Positions 31,136 to 38,766 of a DNA stretch of 47,467 nt are shown here, in pieces. The position numbers were made by a program, and so were the translations under genes. The stretch comes from Mollicutes bacterium (GTDB lineage Bacteria; Bacillota_I; Bacilli_A; Izemoplasmatales; Izemoplasmataceae). How positions within the stretch are numbered: the stretch's first letter is position 1; every line of letters begins with the position of its first letter. The notes beneath the pieces were generated by a model. The model did no database searches. It saw only the letters and a list, made by a program, of their open reading frames with translations, and was not told the DNA's origin. The stretch lies in contig PULR01000014.1 in NCBI GenBank assembly GCA_003551005.1, positions 1-47,467 of the forward strand. Direction: 5' to 3'.

Positions 31136-33469
31136 TCACGTATCGGTCCTGGACTCTTTTAATGCAGCAACAATCTTCTCGGGCGTGATCGGCAATGAAC
31201 GGATGCGGACGCCCAGCGCGTTCTCGACGGCGTTGGCGAGTGCCGCCGGGGGCGTGTCGATGCCGATCTCGGCGACGGACTTCGCACCATACGGCCCGCT
31301 ATCTTCATAGCTGTCGGCGAATTCCGTCGTCAGTTTCTTGACGGTATAATTATCGGGGATCTTGTAGTTGAGGAAATCCTTGCTGATGAGCTTGCCTTTC
31401 TTGCTGTAGTGTTCATCCTCCGTCAAGGCCATGCCGATGCCCTGGACGATGCCGCCTTCAATCTGGCCGCGGGCGAGGGCCGGGTTGATGGTCGTTCCAC
31501 AATCTACGACGCTGACATAATCGAGGATGTCGAGTTCTCCCGTCTCACGGTCGATTTCAATCTCGACGAACCCCACCATGAACGGCGGCGGGGACTTAGT
31601 CCCGTAATAACTGCCGGTCGTGGTCAGCTGTTTCTGGTCTTCGTTGTAATACAGCTTCGTCGCGAGCTCGCCGAGGTCGATGCCGGGCGAGCCATCCTCC
31701 GCTTCAAAGCGGCCGTCTTCGTAGATGATCGCCTCCGGGGAGGTCTGCATCGAGCGGGCGGCTTCCTCGACGAGCCGGCTGCGCATCTGCTGTGCGGCCT
31801 TGAGCACGGCGTTGCCCGAGACGTAGGTCGTGCTCGAGGCATAGGCGCCGACGTCGAAGGGAGTCAGATCCGTATCGGAGGAGTAGACCACCATCTTCTC
31901 AAGCGGCACTTCGAGCTGTTCCGCCGCAATCTGCGCGAGGATGGTATCACTGCCCTGTCCGATGTCGGTCGCGCCGACGGTGAGGTTGAAGAAACCGTCG
32001 TCGTTGAGCTTCAAGGTCGCGGCCCCCATGTCGATATAGGGGATGCCGCTGCCCTGCATTGCAATCGCCCCGCCGATGCTGCGGATTTTATGTTCCGAGA
32101 CTTCGCGGCGGGGGGATTTCTCCTCGTAGCCGATGAGTTCCATCCCCCGCTTGACGCAATAGTCGAGCTTGCAGGATTCCATGTCCATCGCGGTGCCCTC
32201 GGTGCCTTCGCCCATGACTTCGAAGATGGGCGAGGTCTCCCCTTCGAGGATCATGTTCTTCTGCCGCAGAGCCATGGGGTCCATGCCGAGCTTGTCCGCG
32301 ACCTTGTCGATGGCGCTTTCCAGCGCGAAGTTCCCTTGCACCGCCCCGTAGCCGCGGAAAGCGCCGGAGGAGACATGATTCGTGTAGACGACATCGCCGG
32401 CGAACCGCACGGCGTCGACCTTGTTGTAAAGCGGGAGCACTTTCGAGCCGGTGACCATGTAGACGGTGAGCGCATGTTCACCGTATGCACCGGTATCGGA
32501 GAGCCCCTGGAGGTCGAGGGCCGTCAGACGTCCGTCCTTCGTGGATCCGATGCGGATATTGAGACGCATCGGATGACGTGTATAGGAGGATTCGAACACT
32601 TCCTGACGCGTATAGGTGAGTTTGCTGGGGCGTCCGGTGCGGAGCGTGACGGCTGCGGCCAGCATCTCACCATGAATCGCCTGCTTGCCGCCGAAGCCGC
32701 CGCCCACTCGCGGTTTGATGACACGGATGCGGCTGATGGGGACTTCCAGCGTCTGCGAGAGGATGCGACGGACGTGGAAAGGGGTCTGCGTCGCGCTGAA
32801 AAGCACCAGCCGGTCCTGATAATCGATGTGGGCGTTGACAGTGTGCGGTTCGAGCATGGTGTGAGCCTGAGCCTGCGTATAGAAGGTCTCTTCCACAACA
32901 ACGTCGCTTTGCGCGAGCGTCTGCTCCACATCCCCGATCTCCATGTGATAGCTCGCCGCGACATTCCGCTCGGGGTCGAAGCCGATGGGGAACATCTCAT
33001 AGACTTCTTTTTCCGGATGGATGATGGAGTCGTGGCCCTTGGCGGATTCGAAATCCAGCACGGGTTCGTAGACTTCGTATTCGACATCGATCGCATCCAA
33101 AGCGGAGAGGGCCGTCTCTTCATCGACGGCGGCGACGGCGGCGACTTCGTCACCGACGTAGCGGACGTATTCATCGAGCACGAACTTATCGTGCGGCGAA
33201 GGTTCAGGATAACCCTGACCGGCGCGGGTGAAGGGGTTCCGCTTGAAATCCTTGTGGGTCAGGACGATTTCGACCCCTTCCATGGCCTCTGCGGCCGAGG
33301 TGTCGATGGAGGCGATGCGGGCGAAAGGATGCGGGCTTCTTAAAACCTTGATGGTCAGGGCGTCAACCGGAGCGAAATCATCGGTATAGGCCGGTCGTCC
33401 CATCATGATACCCTTGCCGTCGACGGAGGGAAACTGGGTGTTGACCGTCTTGAACGTCTTCTTCTTCAT
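31136..33469 (-). CDS. Molybdenum hydroxylase catalytic (Mo) subunit, XdhA-like (first set)
   Basis: A 777-residue molybdopterin subunit of the xanthine dehydrogenase family, near the usual XdhA length. Cofactor blocks are GGGFGGKQA (about 254-262) and GAFRGYGAVQG, the VGATDIGQGSDT loop, and the base Glu in YGAKSVAEIG near residue 733. The N-terminal a/b hammerhead domain is intact. With the next two genes upstream it makes a full Mo/2Fe-2S/FAD enzyme. Xanthine or hypoxanthine is the expected substrate because adenine and guanine deaminases feed these compounds, but other N-heterocycles are not excluded. It starts at 33469, overlapping the 2Fe-2S gene by four bases. Confidence 0.92.
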   Translation of the reverse strand: MKKKTFKTVNTQFPSVDGKGIMMGRPAYTDDFAPVDALTIKVLRSPHPFARIASIDTSAAEAMEGVEIVLTHKDFKRNPFTRAGQGYPEPSPHDKFVLDEYVRYVGDEVAAVAAVDEETALSALDAIDVEYEVYEPVLDFESAKGHDSIIHPEKEVYEMFPIGFDPERNVAASYHMEIGDVEQTLAQSDVVVEETFYTQAQAHTMLEPHTVNAHIDYQDRLVLFSATQTPFHVRRILSQTLEVPISRIRVIKPRVGGGFGGKQAIHGEMLAAAVTLRTGRPSKLTYTRQEVFESSYTRHPMRLNIRIGSTKDGRLTALDLQGLSDTGAYGEHALTVYMVTGSKVLPLYNKVDAVRFAGDVVYTNHVSSGAFRGYGAVQGNFALESAIDKVADKLGMDPMALRQKNMILEGETSPIFEVMGEGTEGTAMDMESCKLDYCVKRGMELIGYEEKSPRREVSEHKIRSIGGAIAMQGSGIPYIDMGAATLKLNDDGFFNLTVGATDIGQGSDTILAQIAAEQLEVPLEKMVVYSSDTDLTPFDVGAYASSTTYVSGNAVLKAAQQMRSRLVEEAARSMQTSPEAIIYEDGRFEAEDGSPGIDLGELATKLYYNEDQKQLTTTGSYYGTKSPPPFMVGFVEIEIDRETGELDILDYVSVVDCGTTINPALARGQIEGGIVQGIGMALTEDEHYSKKGKLISKDFLNYKIPDNYTVKKLTTEFADSYEDSGPYGAKSVAEIGIDTPPAALANAVENALGVRIRSLPITPEKIVAALKESRTDT

Positions 33470-33918
33470 TTTTCATCACCTAGATAGGCCTTGATTGCTT
33501 CGTGCTGGGATTGATAACCGGTACAGCGGCACAAATGCCCCACAAGATGGCGGCGGATGGTCTCATCATCCGTATCGGACTCTTTTTCCTGCATGGCGTG
33601 GACAGTGAGCGCGATGCCGGGGTTGCAGAAGCCGCACTGATCCGCGCCGGTCTGTCCGAATTCCTCGGCCAAAGCGGAGGCCGTCTCGGGGATGCCTTCG
33701 ACGGTCGTGACGGCGCGCTGGTCGGCGCGGACGCTGAGAAAGGCGCAGGAAGGTATCGGGTCGCCATCGACAAGCACGGTGCAGACACCGCAGCTCGTGG
33801 TGTCGCAGCCGCGGCGGACGCTTTTGTATCCGAGTTTTTTCAAAGTGTCGACAAGATAATCGTCGGGGCTGACCTCGACACTGCGTCGACGCGCGTTCAC
33901 AGTCAATTCAATCTTCAC
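33466..33918 (-). CDS. Molybdenum hydroxylase 2Fe-2S subunit (first set)
   Basis: A 150-residue two-cluster iron-sulfur subunit. The first cluster uses Cys38, Cys43, Cys46 and Cys58; the spacing CDTTSCGVC matches, and the second uses Cys95, Cys98, Cys130 and Cys132 (CGFC and CRC). It shuttles electrons from the Mo site to FAD. The gene overlaps both the Mo and FAD subunit genes. It differs clearly from the other 2Fe-2S subunit in the operon, so the two sets are not a recent duplication. Confidence 0.95.
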   Translation of the reverse strand: MKIELTVNARRRSVEVSPDDYLVDTLKKLGYKSVRRGCDTTSCGVCTVLVDGDPIPSCAFLSVRADQRAVTTVEGIPETASALAEEFGQTGADQCGFCNPGIALTVHAMQEKESDTDDETIRRHLVGHLCRCTGYQSQHEAIKAYLGDEK

Positions 33919-34708
33919 AATCTCTCACCTCTTCAATCGCTCGTTTCGTATAGACATAAGCAACGTGCTCGCGGTAGGCCTTCGAGGCCCGGGGGTTGTC
34001 CCCGTACTTCAGTGAAGCGACCGCGCGCGCCGCCTTTTCGATAGTCGCTTCATCAATGGTATCAGCTGAGTTGAGGATTTCCATCGCCTCTTCCCCCAGC
34101 GTCGCCGCGCTCGGTCTTGACCCCACGGCGATGCGATATCCTCGCTGTGTAGTAACAACGGCGAGGTTCAAGGCGGCGAAGTCCAAACGCGTCTTGCGAA
34201 CCTTCTTGAAGTAGCCCGGACCGAGCGAACGGGGAACAATCACACTTTTCAGGATGTCCGCCGTGCGTCCTTTCTTCTTGAGAAAAGCTTCCAGCGAGAT
34301 ACGGCCTTCTCCATAGAAATCAAGCTCCGCCCCCATGGCCAGCAGGGGAGTGAGCACATCCGAGAATCCGTATTTGCCGACAACACTGCCGCCCACGGTG
34401 GCGAGGTTACGGAATGAAAGTCCCATGACGGCGCCGGCCGCTTGCGAGAGGATGCCGCTTGCGAGCGCGGCGATGCCGGAGTCCGCTTCGATCGCGGATA
34501 ATGGGGTCATGCTGCCGATTTCGATGGTATCCTCGCCGGCGACAATCCGATCGAGACCGAGCGCGCTCAAGTCGATGGCCGTCTCGAGTGTCCGGCTCGA
34601 CATCTTCAACCAGCCGCCTCCTGCCACGACCATGTTCTTCCGGTCTTCCTGCAGCAGTTGGTAGGCCTCGTCCAGGGATTCAACCCTGCGGTACGTCTTG
34701 AATTTCAT
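33908..34708 (-). CDS. Molybdenum hydroxylase FAD-binding subunit (first set)
   Basis: A 266-residue FAD subunit. The first FAD motif is VVAGGGWLKMS (about 27-37), a variant of the usual AGGTDL form, and the second is TVGGSVVGKYGFSDVLTPLL (about 103-122). The start is the ATG at 34708, with AAAGGGGACC upstream, and it overlaps the mocA stop (ATGA). The altered first motif and shorter C-terminus set it apart from the second FAD subunit. It probably serves NAD or ferredoxin reduction for the 777-residue Mo subunit. Confidence 0.88.
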   Translation of the reverse strand: MKFKTYRRVESLDEAYQLLQEDRKNMVVAGGGWLKMSSRTLETAIDLSALGLDRIVAGEDTIEIGSMTPLSAIEADSGIAALASGILSQAAGAVMGLSFRNLATVGGSVVGKYGFSDVLTPLLAMGAELDFYGEGRISLEAFLKKKGRTADILKSVIVPRSLGPGYFKKVRKTRLDFAALNLAVVTTQRGYRIAVGSRPSAATLGEEAMEILNSADTIDEATIEKAARAVASLKYGDNPRASKAYREHVAYVYTKRAIEEVRDCED

Positions 34709-35277
34709 GTATGGTCCCCTTTCTGCCAATTTAAGGCTTTGCGGTAGTCTTCCGGTGTATCGACGTCGAAGAGCACACCGGGGTCTTCCACCGTTACTTC
34801 TGTGAGCGGGTGATTCTTCCTGAAGGTCTTCAGATTCGCCGTTTCTGAGAGTGCGAGAATGTCAGGGGCCAGCGCTTTTTCAATGAAGAGGGGGTGGCCT
34901 CTTCTTTTTCCGTGTTTTGGCACCCGGATCGGTCCTTGCGCTTCCAGGAGCGCCCGGTAGGTAGAAAACCTAACGAAGGGAATATCTCCGGGAAGCATGA
35001 AAAAATCGTCCCCTATCTGCCGGACACCACACTGTACGGAGGTGAACATGCCTGCCTCGAAACGCGGGTTGTGCACAATCACGACATCAGCCGCGTCCTC
35101 GAAGAGGCGTTCAACCTCCTTATGGTAGCGGCCGCTGACAACCACCAATCGGTCGACATGAGGACGCATGCTGTTGACGGTGTGTTCGAGCAACGGAATC
35201 CCGTCGATGTCGAACAGCATTTTATTTTGTTTGGCTCGCGACGAATAGCCGCCAGCCAGGATTATTCCATGAGGCAT
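34705..35277 (-). CDS. mocA: Molybdenum cofactor nucleotidyltransferase MocA-like (YgfJ-like)
   Basis: A 190-residue MobA-like NTP transferase. The nucleotide motif LAGGYSSRAKQNKML (residues 6-20) and PGDIPFVR, which holds the metal Asp, are both present. It should add CMP (or another nucleotide) to molybdopterin for the xanthine dehydrogenase type of cofactor. I chose the ATG at 35277; AAGGAG is 12 bases upstream, a long spacing, and a second ATG at 35310 sits before that site. It is the first gene of the 17-gene operon, so the message begins with cofactor synthesis. The E. coli locus has the same gene as ygfJ/mocA. Confidence 0.88.
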   Translation of the reverse strand: MPHGIILAGGYSSRAKQNKMLFDIDGIPLLEHTVNSMRPHVDRLVVVSGRYHKEVERLFEDAADVVIVHNPRFEAGMFTSVQCGVRQIGDDFFMLPGDIPFVRFSTYRALLEAQGPIRVPKHGKRRGHPLFIEKALAPDILALSETANLKTFRKNHPLTEVTVEDPGVLFDVDTPEDYRKALNWQKGDHT

Positions 35278-35332
35278 GCAGTTCCGACGCTCCTTTTTTT
35301 GTAACCGCATTCATATATTTGCATTTCCCTTT

Positions 35333-35361
35333 ATAATAACATATCCAGCGGTATATTTCTA
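35333..35361 (-). promoter_or_regulatory. Candidate promoter of the 17-gene purine operon
   Basis: Minus-strand TAGAAA (35356-35361), 17-base spacer, TATTAT (35333-35338), about 55 bases before mocA. The spacer contains an imperfect dyad, ATATCCAGCGGTATAT (35341-35356), that could bind a regulator. The -35 box is a four-of-six match, so this is tentative. Confidence 0.45.
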
Positions 35362-35403
35362 TATGGTTTCCCGGCGGACTCGCTCCTTAAATGAAATATT
35401 CAG

Positions 35404-35431
35404 TTTGTCTTCCAAGTATTCATGGTATAAT
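35404..35431 (+). promoter_or_regulatory. Sigma-A promoter of the membrane protein gene at 35475
   Basis: TTTGTC (35404-35409), 16-base spacer, perfect TATAAT (35426-35431), 43 bases before the ATG. Confidence 0.6.
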
Positions 35432-35474
35432 AATTACTTGTGAAAATTCATAAGACAAACATCTGGAGGGCAAG

Positions 35475-36320
35475 ATGTTTATTCTGGCAAGATCTCTCAA
35501 ACTGGTTATCGTGCACTATCTGGAAATCATGCCGCACTATCTCATCGCCATGTTCATCTTTCTTGCTGTTTTCGGCGCAATCCCGCTGCTCGGCGGAATC
35601 ATCGCCTTGCCGCTGCTAGTCGGAGTCGCTTCGCTTTTCACCCATGTCGCCAAAACAAGGGAGGATTATCCCGGACTTCCCCACATGATCGGCTATCGAG
35701 GCGACACGTTGCTTCGAAACGTGTTGAACCTCGGCATCCCTTACATCATCTTCCCTTTTCTGGGCCTGGTGTTCTGGTACACCGACTGGACGACCCCGGC
35801 CTACTGGGTGGCTGGTCAAGAGTGGATTCCGGATATCGCGTGGCGGCCGTTTGAAAACATAATCGGTGTCTTCGCGCTTATTCCCCTCATCTACTTATTG
35901 CCGTGGTACCTCTTTCTAACGCCTCTCTCGATGACGCCCTTTCTACTTGCAGACCCGGAATTCGACCCTGAACGCGGGAGTGCCCTCAAACAAAGCGCCC
36001 GCATGCTGATCGGCAGCTATTTGAAGCTCTATCTGCTTCGTTTCACTTTTCTGCTTTGGTTCATCTGGCTTGGTGGCGGCGCCCTGTTAGCTGCGGTCCT
36101 CTTCGTCGCAGCCGTATTCGGAGGAGAGTTTTCAATCACCGGTCCGTTCATCGCCATCTATTTCATTACCATCCCCCTCACGTTCCTGATCATCCTTCCC
36201 TGGTACCACATGCTGCACGCCCTGCTGTATGACAATATCCGAACGAAGGCTAAGAAAAAGGCCGCACCCTTGGAGGATGCGACCGCGCCTTCGACGGCCG
36301 AAGGATTCTCCTACGATTAA
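35475..36320 (+). CDS. Polytopic membrane protein (DUF975-like layout)
   Basis: A 281-residue membrane protein with about five or six hydrophobic segments. The middle part FDPERGSALKQSARMLIGSYLKLYLLRF, an amphipathic stretch before a membrane helix, resembles DUF975-type proteins, but this is not certain. The C-terminus is cytoplasmic-looking and charged (RTKAKKKAAPLED). GGAGGG precedes the ATG at 35475. It is divergent from the purine operon, with about 200 bases between, and ends at a strong terminator. No enzyme motif is present and the function is unknown. Confidence 0.75.
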   Translation: MFILARSLKLVIVHYLEIMPHYLIAMFIFLAVFGAIPLLGGIIALPLLVGVASLFTHVAKTREDYPGLPHMIGYRGDTLLRNVLNLGIPYIIFPFLGLVFWYTDWTTPAYWVAGQEWIPDIAWRPFENIIGVFALIPLIYLLPWYLFLTPLSMTPFLLADPEFDPERGSALKQSARMLIGSYLKLYLLRFTFLLWFIWLGGGALLAAVLFVAAVFGGEFSITGPFIAIYFITIPLTFLIILPWYHMLHALLYDNIRTKAKKKAAPLEDATAPSTAEGFSYD

Positions 36321-36354
36321 TGCTCATGAACAAACGCCTACAAGGAAAAATTTA

Positions 36355-36379
36355 CCCGCGACTTGGTCGCGGGTTTTTT
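36355..36379 (+). terminator. Terminator after the membrane protein gene
   Basis: CCCGCGAC (36355-36362) and GTCGCGGG (36366-36373) with loop TTG, followed by T6. A textbook intrinsic terminator. Confidence 0.92.
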
Positions 36380-36415
36380 CTAACCGGACATCGACGGACG
36401 GCTTTCATGCCAGGA

Positions 36416-36506
36416 TGGCGGAGGGGAGGGGATTCGAACCCCCGCGACGCTTTCACGTCCTACCAGCTTTCCAAGCCGGCCCCTTCAGCCACTTGGGTAC
36501 CCCTCC
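36416..36506 (-). tRNA. tRNA-Ser (anticodon GGA)
   Basis: Minus-strand cloverleaf: acceptor GGAGGGG/CCCCTCC, anticodon arm CCGGC-TTGGAAA-GCTGG with anticodon GGA, a long class II variable arm (ACGTGAAAGCGT), T loop TTCGAAT, discriminator G and encoded CCA. It reads UCC and UCU. Confidence 0.96.
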
Positions 36507-36513
36507 GTATAGT

Positions 36514-38031
36514 TCAGCCGTCCGCTGATGTCTTGTCGCCGGCTTCTGCCTTGAACGTCTCAAGAACCGTCGGGATCATGCGGATGATGTCGCCGGAAAG
36601 CATTCCTTCCTCGCCGACTTCCTTGACGGCCAGCCTGCCGGCCTCTCCGTGCACGATCGCTCCGAGGGCGGCCGCCTCGAAAGGTTCTCGTCCGCTCCCC
36701 ATCAAGCTTGTAATCACACCGCTGAGCACATCGCCGCTGCCGGCCGTCGCCATGCCGGGATGGCCGGTCTCGACCGCATAGAAGCGTCCTTTCTGAGCGA
36801 TGAGCGTCACCGGCCCCTTGAGCAGGATGGTCGAATGGGTCTTTTGAATCGCTTTTTCAAGCGCGCCAAGCGGGTCTTCGACGATGCTTCCCGCATCCGT
36901 GTCGAGCAGCCTTGAAAGCTCCCCGGCGTGCGGGGTCAGGACGGTGCGGTGCGAAGCCGACCCCTTCTCAAGCGCGCGGAGGTGCGAAAGCCCATCGGCG
37001 TCGACCAGCAGCGGCACGTCGGCTTCGAGAAGCCGCTTGAGTGTCTTGCGCTGCTCAGCGTCCAGGCCCGCGCCGACCCCGAAACAGACGCTGTGCACGC
37101 CTTCGAGGGGGAGTTCCTCAGCGGCCCGGTAGCTGGATGCCATGACCTCCGGTGGCGACGGGAATGGCTCGACGCCCTTGAAATAGGCGGCACGGACCAG
37201 CCCGGCGCCGCTTCTGAGGGCGGCCGAGGCGGCAAGCGTCACGGCTCCGCGCATGCCTTCCGCCCCGCCGGCGACGAGGATGGAGCCGTAGTGGTACTTG
37301 TGGGTGTTGCGGCGCCGCGGCGGGATACTTCCCTTGAATGTCTTGACATCGACATACTGACGAAGCGGGACGTCCTCATGAAGAATGCCGACATCAACCA
37401 CGGAGCGCTCACCCTGATAGTCTAACGCATCTCCGAGAAGATTTCCACCCTTAAAATGCTGCACGATCAGGGTGTGGTCGGCCTTGATGGCATCACCAAG
37501 CGCCAGACCGTTTCCCGCATGAAGTCCGCTGGGCAGATCGATGCTCACTACCCGGACCCTGGCTTTATTGACGGACCGGACCGCCTTTGCCATCGCGCCT
37601 TCAAGGGGGCTTTCAAGGCCGATACCCAGCAACGCATCGACCACGACGTCGGCATGTTCAAGCGCCGGGCGAAGCTGTGTCTCAACGTCCGTGGAATCTA
37701 AAAACTGTACCGGAACATCCGCTTCAATCTTTTCAAGCATCCGCCCGCTCTCTTTCGAGAGCCGTGCGGGGTCGCCGATGATGTACGCCTGCGTCTCGTA
37801 CCCGGCTTCCCTGAGATGTGCGGCGATGCCGAGACCATCCCCGCCGTTGTTGCCGGGTCCGCATAGACAAATCACACGGTCGCTGCTTTGCATCAGGCCC
37901 TTCTCGAGAGCTGTTCGGCCCAGCCGAGAAGCGGCCCGCTGCATGAGCGCGAAACCGTCAATCGCTTCGCGTTCGCAGGTGAGGGCGTCGAGGCGACGCA
38001 TCTCCTGAGGGGTCACGAGGTAGCCAGCCAC
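36514..38031 (-). CDS. nnr: Bifunctional NAD(P)H-hydrate epimerase / ADP-dependent dehydratase
   Basis: A 505-residue fused repair enzyme. The N-terminal half (about 1-215) is the YjeF-N epimerase with CLCGPGNNGGDGLGIAAHL; the C-terminal half (about 235-500) is the ribokinase-like dehydratase with VAGGAEGMRGAVTLA, TPHAGE and the ADP/catalytic GSGDVLSGVI. It repairs hydrated NADH and NADPH. It starts with a GTG at 38031, supported by GGAGGAGATGCA. It follows upp by 13 bases, so the two are likely cotranscribed from the upp promoter. Confidence 0.95.
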   Translation of the reverse strand: MAGYLVTPQEMRRLDALTCEREAIDGFALMQRAASRLGRTALEKGLMQSSDRVICLCGPGNNGGDGLGIAAHLREAGYETQAYIIGDPARLSKESGRMLEKIEADVPVQFLDSTDVETQLRPALEHADVVVDALLGIGLESPLEGAMAKAVRSVNKARVRVVSIDLPSGLHAGNGLALGDAIKADHTLIVQHFKGGNLLGDALDYQGERSVVDVGILHEDVPLRQYVDVKTFKGSIPPRRRNTHKYHYGSILVAGGAEGMRGAVTLAASAALRSGAGLVRAAYFKGVEPFPSPPEVMASSYRAAEELPLEGVHSVCFGVGAGLDAEQRKTLKRLLEADVPLLVDADGLSHLRALEKGSASHRTVLTPHAGELSRLLDTDAGSIVEDPLGALEKAIQKTHSTILLKGPVTLIAQKGRFYAVETGHPGMATAGSGDVLSGVITSLMGSGREPFEAAALGAIVHGEAGRLAVKEVGEEGMLSGDIIRMIPTVLETFKAEAGDKTSADG

Positions 38032-38044
38032 TGCATCTCCTCCT

Positions 38045-38665
38045 TCATTTCGTCCCGAAGAGCCGGTCGCCGGCGTCGCCGAGACCGGGAACGATGAATT
38101 TCTCTTCGCTCAACCGTTCATCCAACGCGGCCAGATACACTTTCAGCTGCGGGCAGTGACGACGGATGTAATCCAGTCCTTCCGGGCAGCCCACGATACC
38201 GATATAGCGGATGTCGGAAGCGTCCTTCGTGAGAAGAATCTCGACGGATTCCTTCAAGGTGCCGCCGGTCGCCAGCATCGGATCGAGCAGCAGCACGACC
38301 TTGTCGGAGAGATCGTCCGGCAGCTTGGCATAATATTGTCTCGGTTTCGCATCCTCCGCGCGATAGAGCCCGATATGACCCACACGGGCATGGGGGATGA
38401 GGGAATGGATGGTCGAGACCATCCCCAGTCCCGCTCGCAGAATCGGGACGATGACGACTTCCTGGTCAAGCACGCGCACATCTGCCTCGCCGAAAGGCGT
38501 CGTTACCGACGCCTCCCGCGTGCGCAGATCCTTGGTCGCTTCATAGCTCATCAGACCGGAGAGCTCGCTCATGACTTCGCGGAAGGTCTGCATCGACGTC
38601 CGTTCATCACGGAGCATCGCCAGCTTGTTCTGAATCAACGGATGATCGTAATACATGACATCCAT
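38045..38665 (-). CDS. upp: Uracil phosphoribosyltransferase
   Basis: A 206-residue enzyme that makes UMP from uracil and PRPP. It has the family start YYDHPLIQNKL, the VPILRAGLGM block, the PRPP loop LLLDPMLATGG and the C-terminal GLGDAGDRLFGT, all diagnostic. The frame is open from an ATG at 38686, but that codon sits at the expected transcript start; the ATG at 38665 has AGGTG upstream and gives the usual N-terminus. A perfect TATAAT lies about 25 bases before it. Pyrimidine salvage here is separate from the purine operon. Confidence 0.96.
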   Translation of the reverse strand: MDVMYYDHPLIQNKLAMLRDERTSMQTFREVMSELSGLMSYEATKDLRTREASVTTPFGEADVRVLDQEVVIVPILRAGLGMVSTIHSLIPHARVGHIGLYRAEDAKPRQYYAKLPDDLSDKVVLLLDPMLATGGTLKESVEILLTKDASDIRYIGIVGCPEGLDYIRRHCPQLKVYLAALDERLSEEKFIVPGLGDAGDRLFGTK

Positions 38666-38690
38666 GGCATGCACCTCGGCTTTCATAACT

Positions 38691-38719
38691 ATTATATCTA
38701 CTCTGCACCCTCCCTACAA
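38691..38719 (-). promoter_or_regulatory. Sigma-A promoter of upp-nnr
   Basis: Minus-strand TTGTAG (38714-38719), 17-base spacer, TATAAT (38691-38696). Confidence 0.75.
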
Positions 38720-38733
38720 GGGAAGCGGACATG

Positions 38734-38759
38734 AAAACCCCGGAGCCTTAGCTCCGGGG
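38734..38759 (-). terminator. Terminator of the [FeFe] hydrogenase operon
   Basis: The nine-base stem CCCCGGAGC/GCTCCGGGG (38738-38746 with 38751-38759) has a four-base loop and TTTT on the minus strand. It sits just after the hydrogenase stop and before the upp promoter. Confidence 0.9.
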
Positions 38760-38766
38760 AGGAATG

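Noticed and set aside
35278-35474. A purine, xanthine or molybdenum-cofactor riboswitch ahead of mocA.
   Set aside because: The likely leader is only about 50 bases and shows no three-way junction or the conserved cores of those riboswitches.
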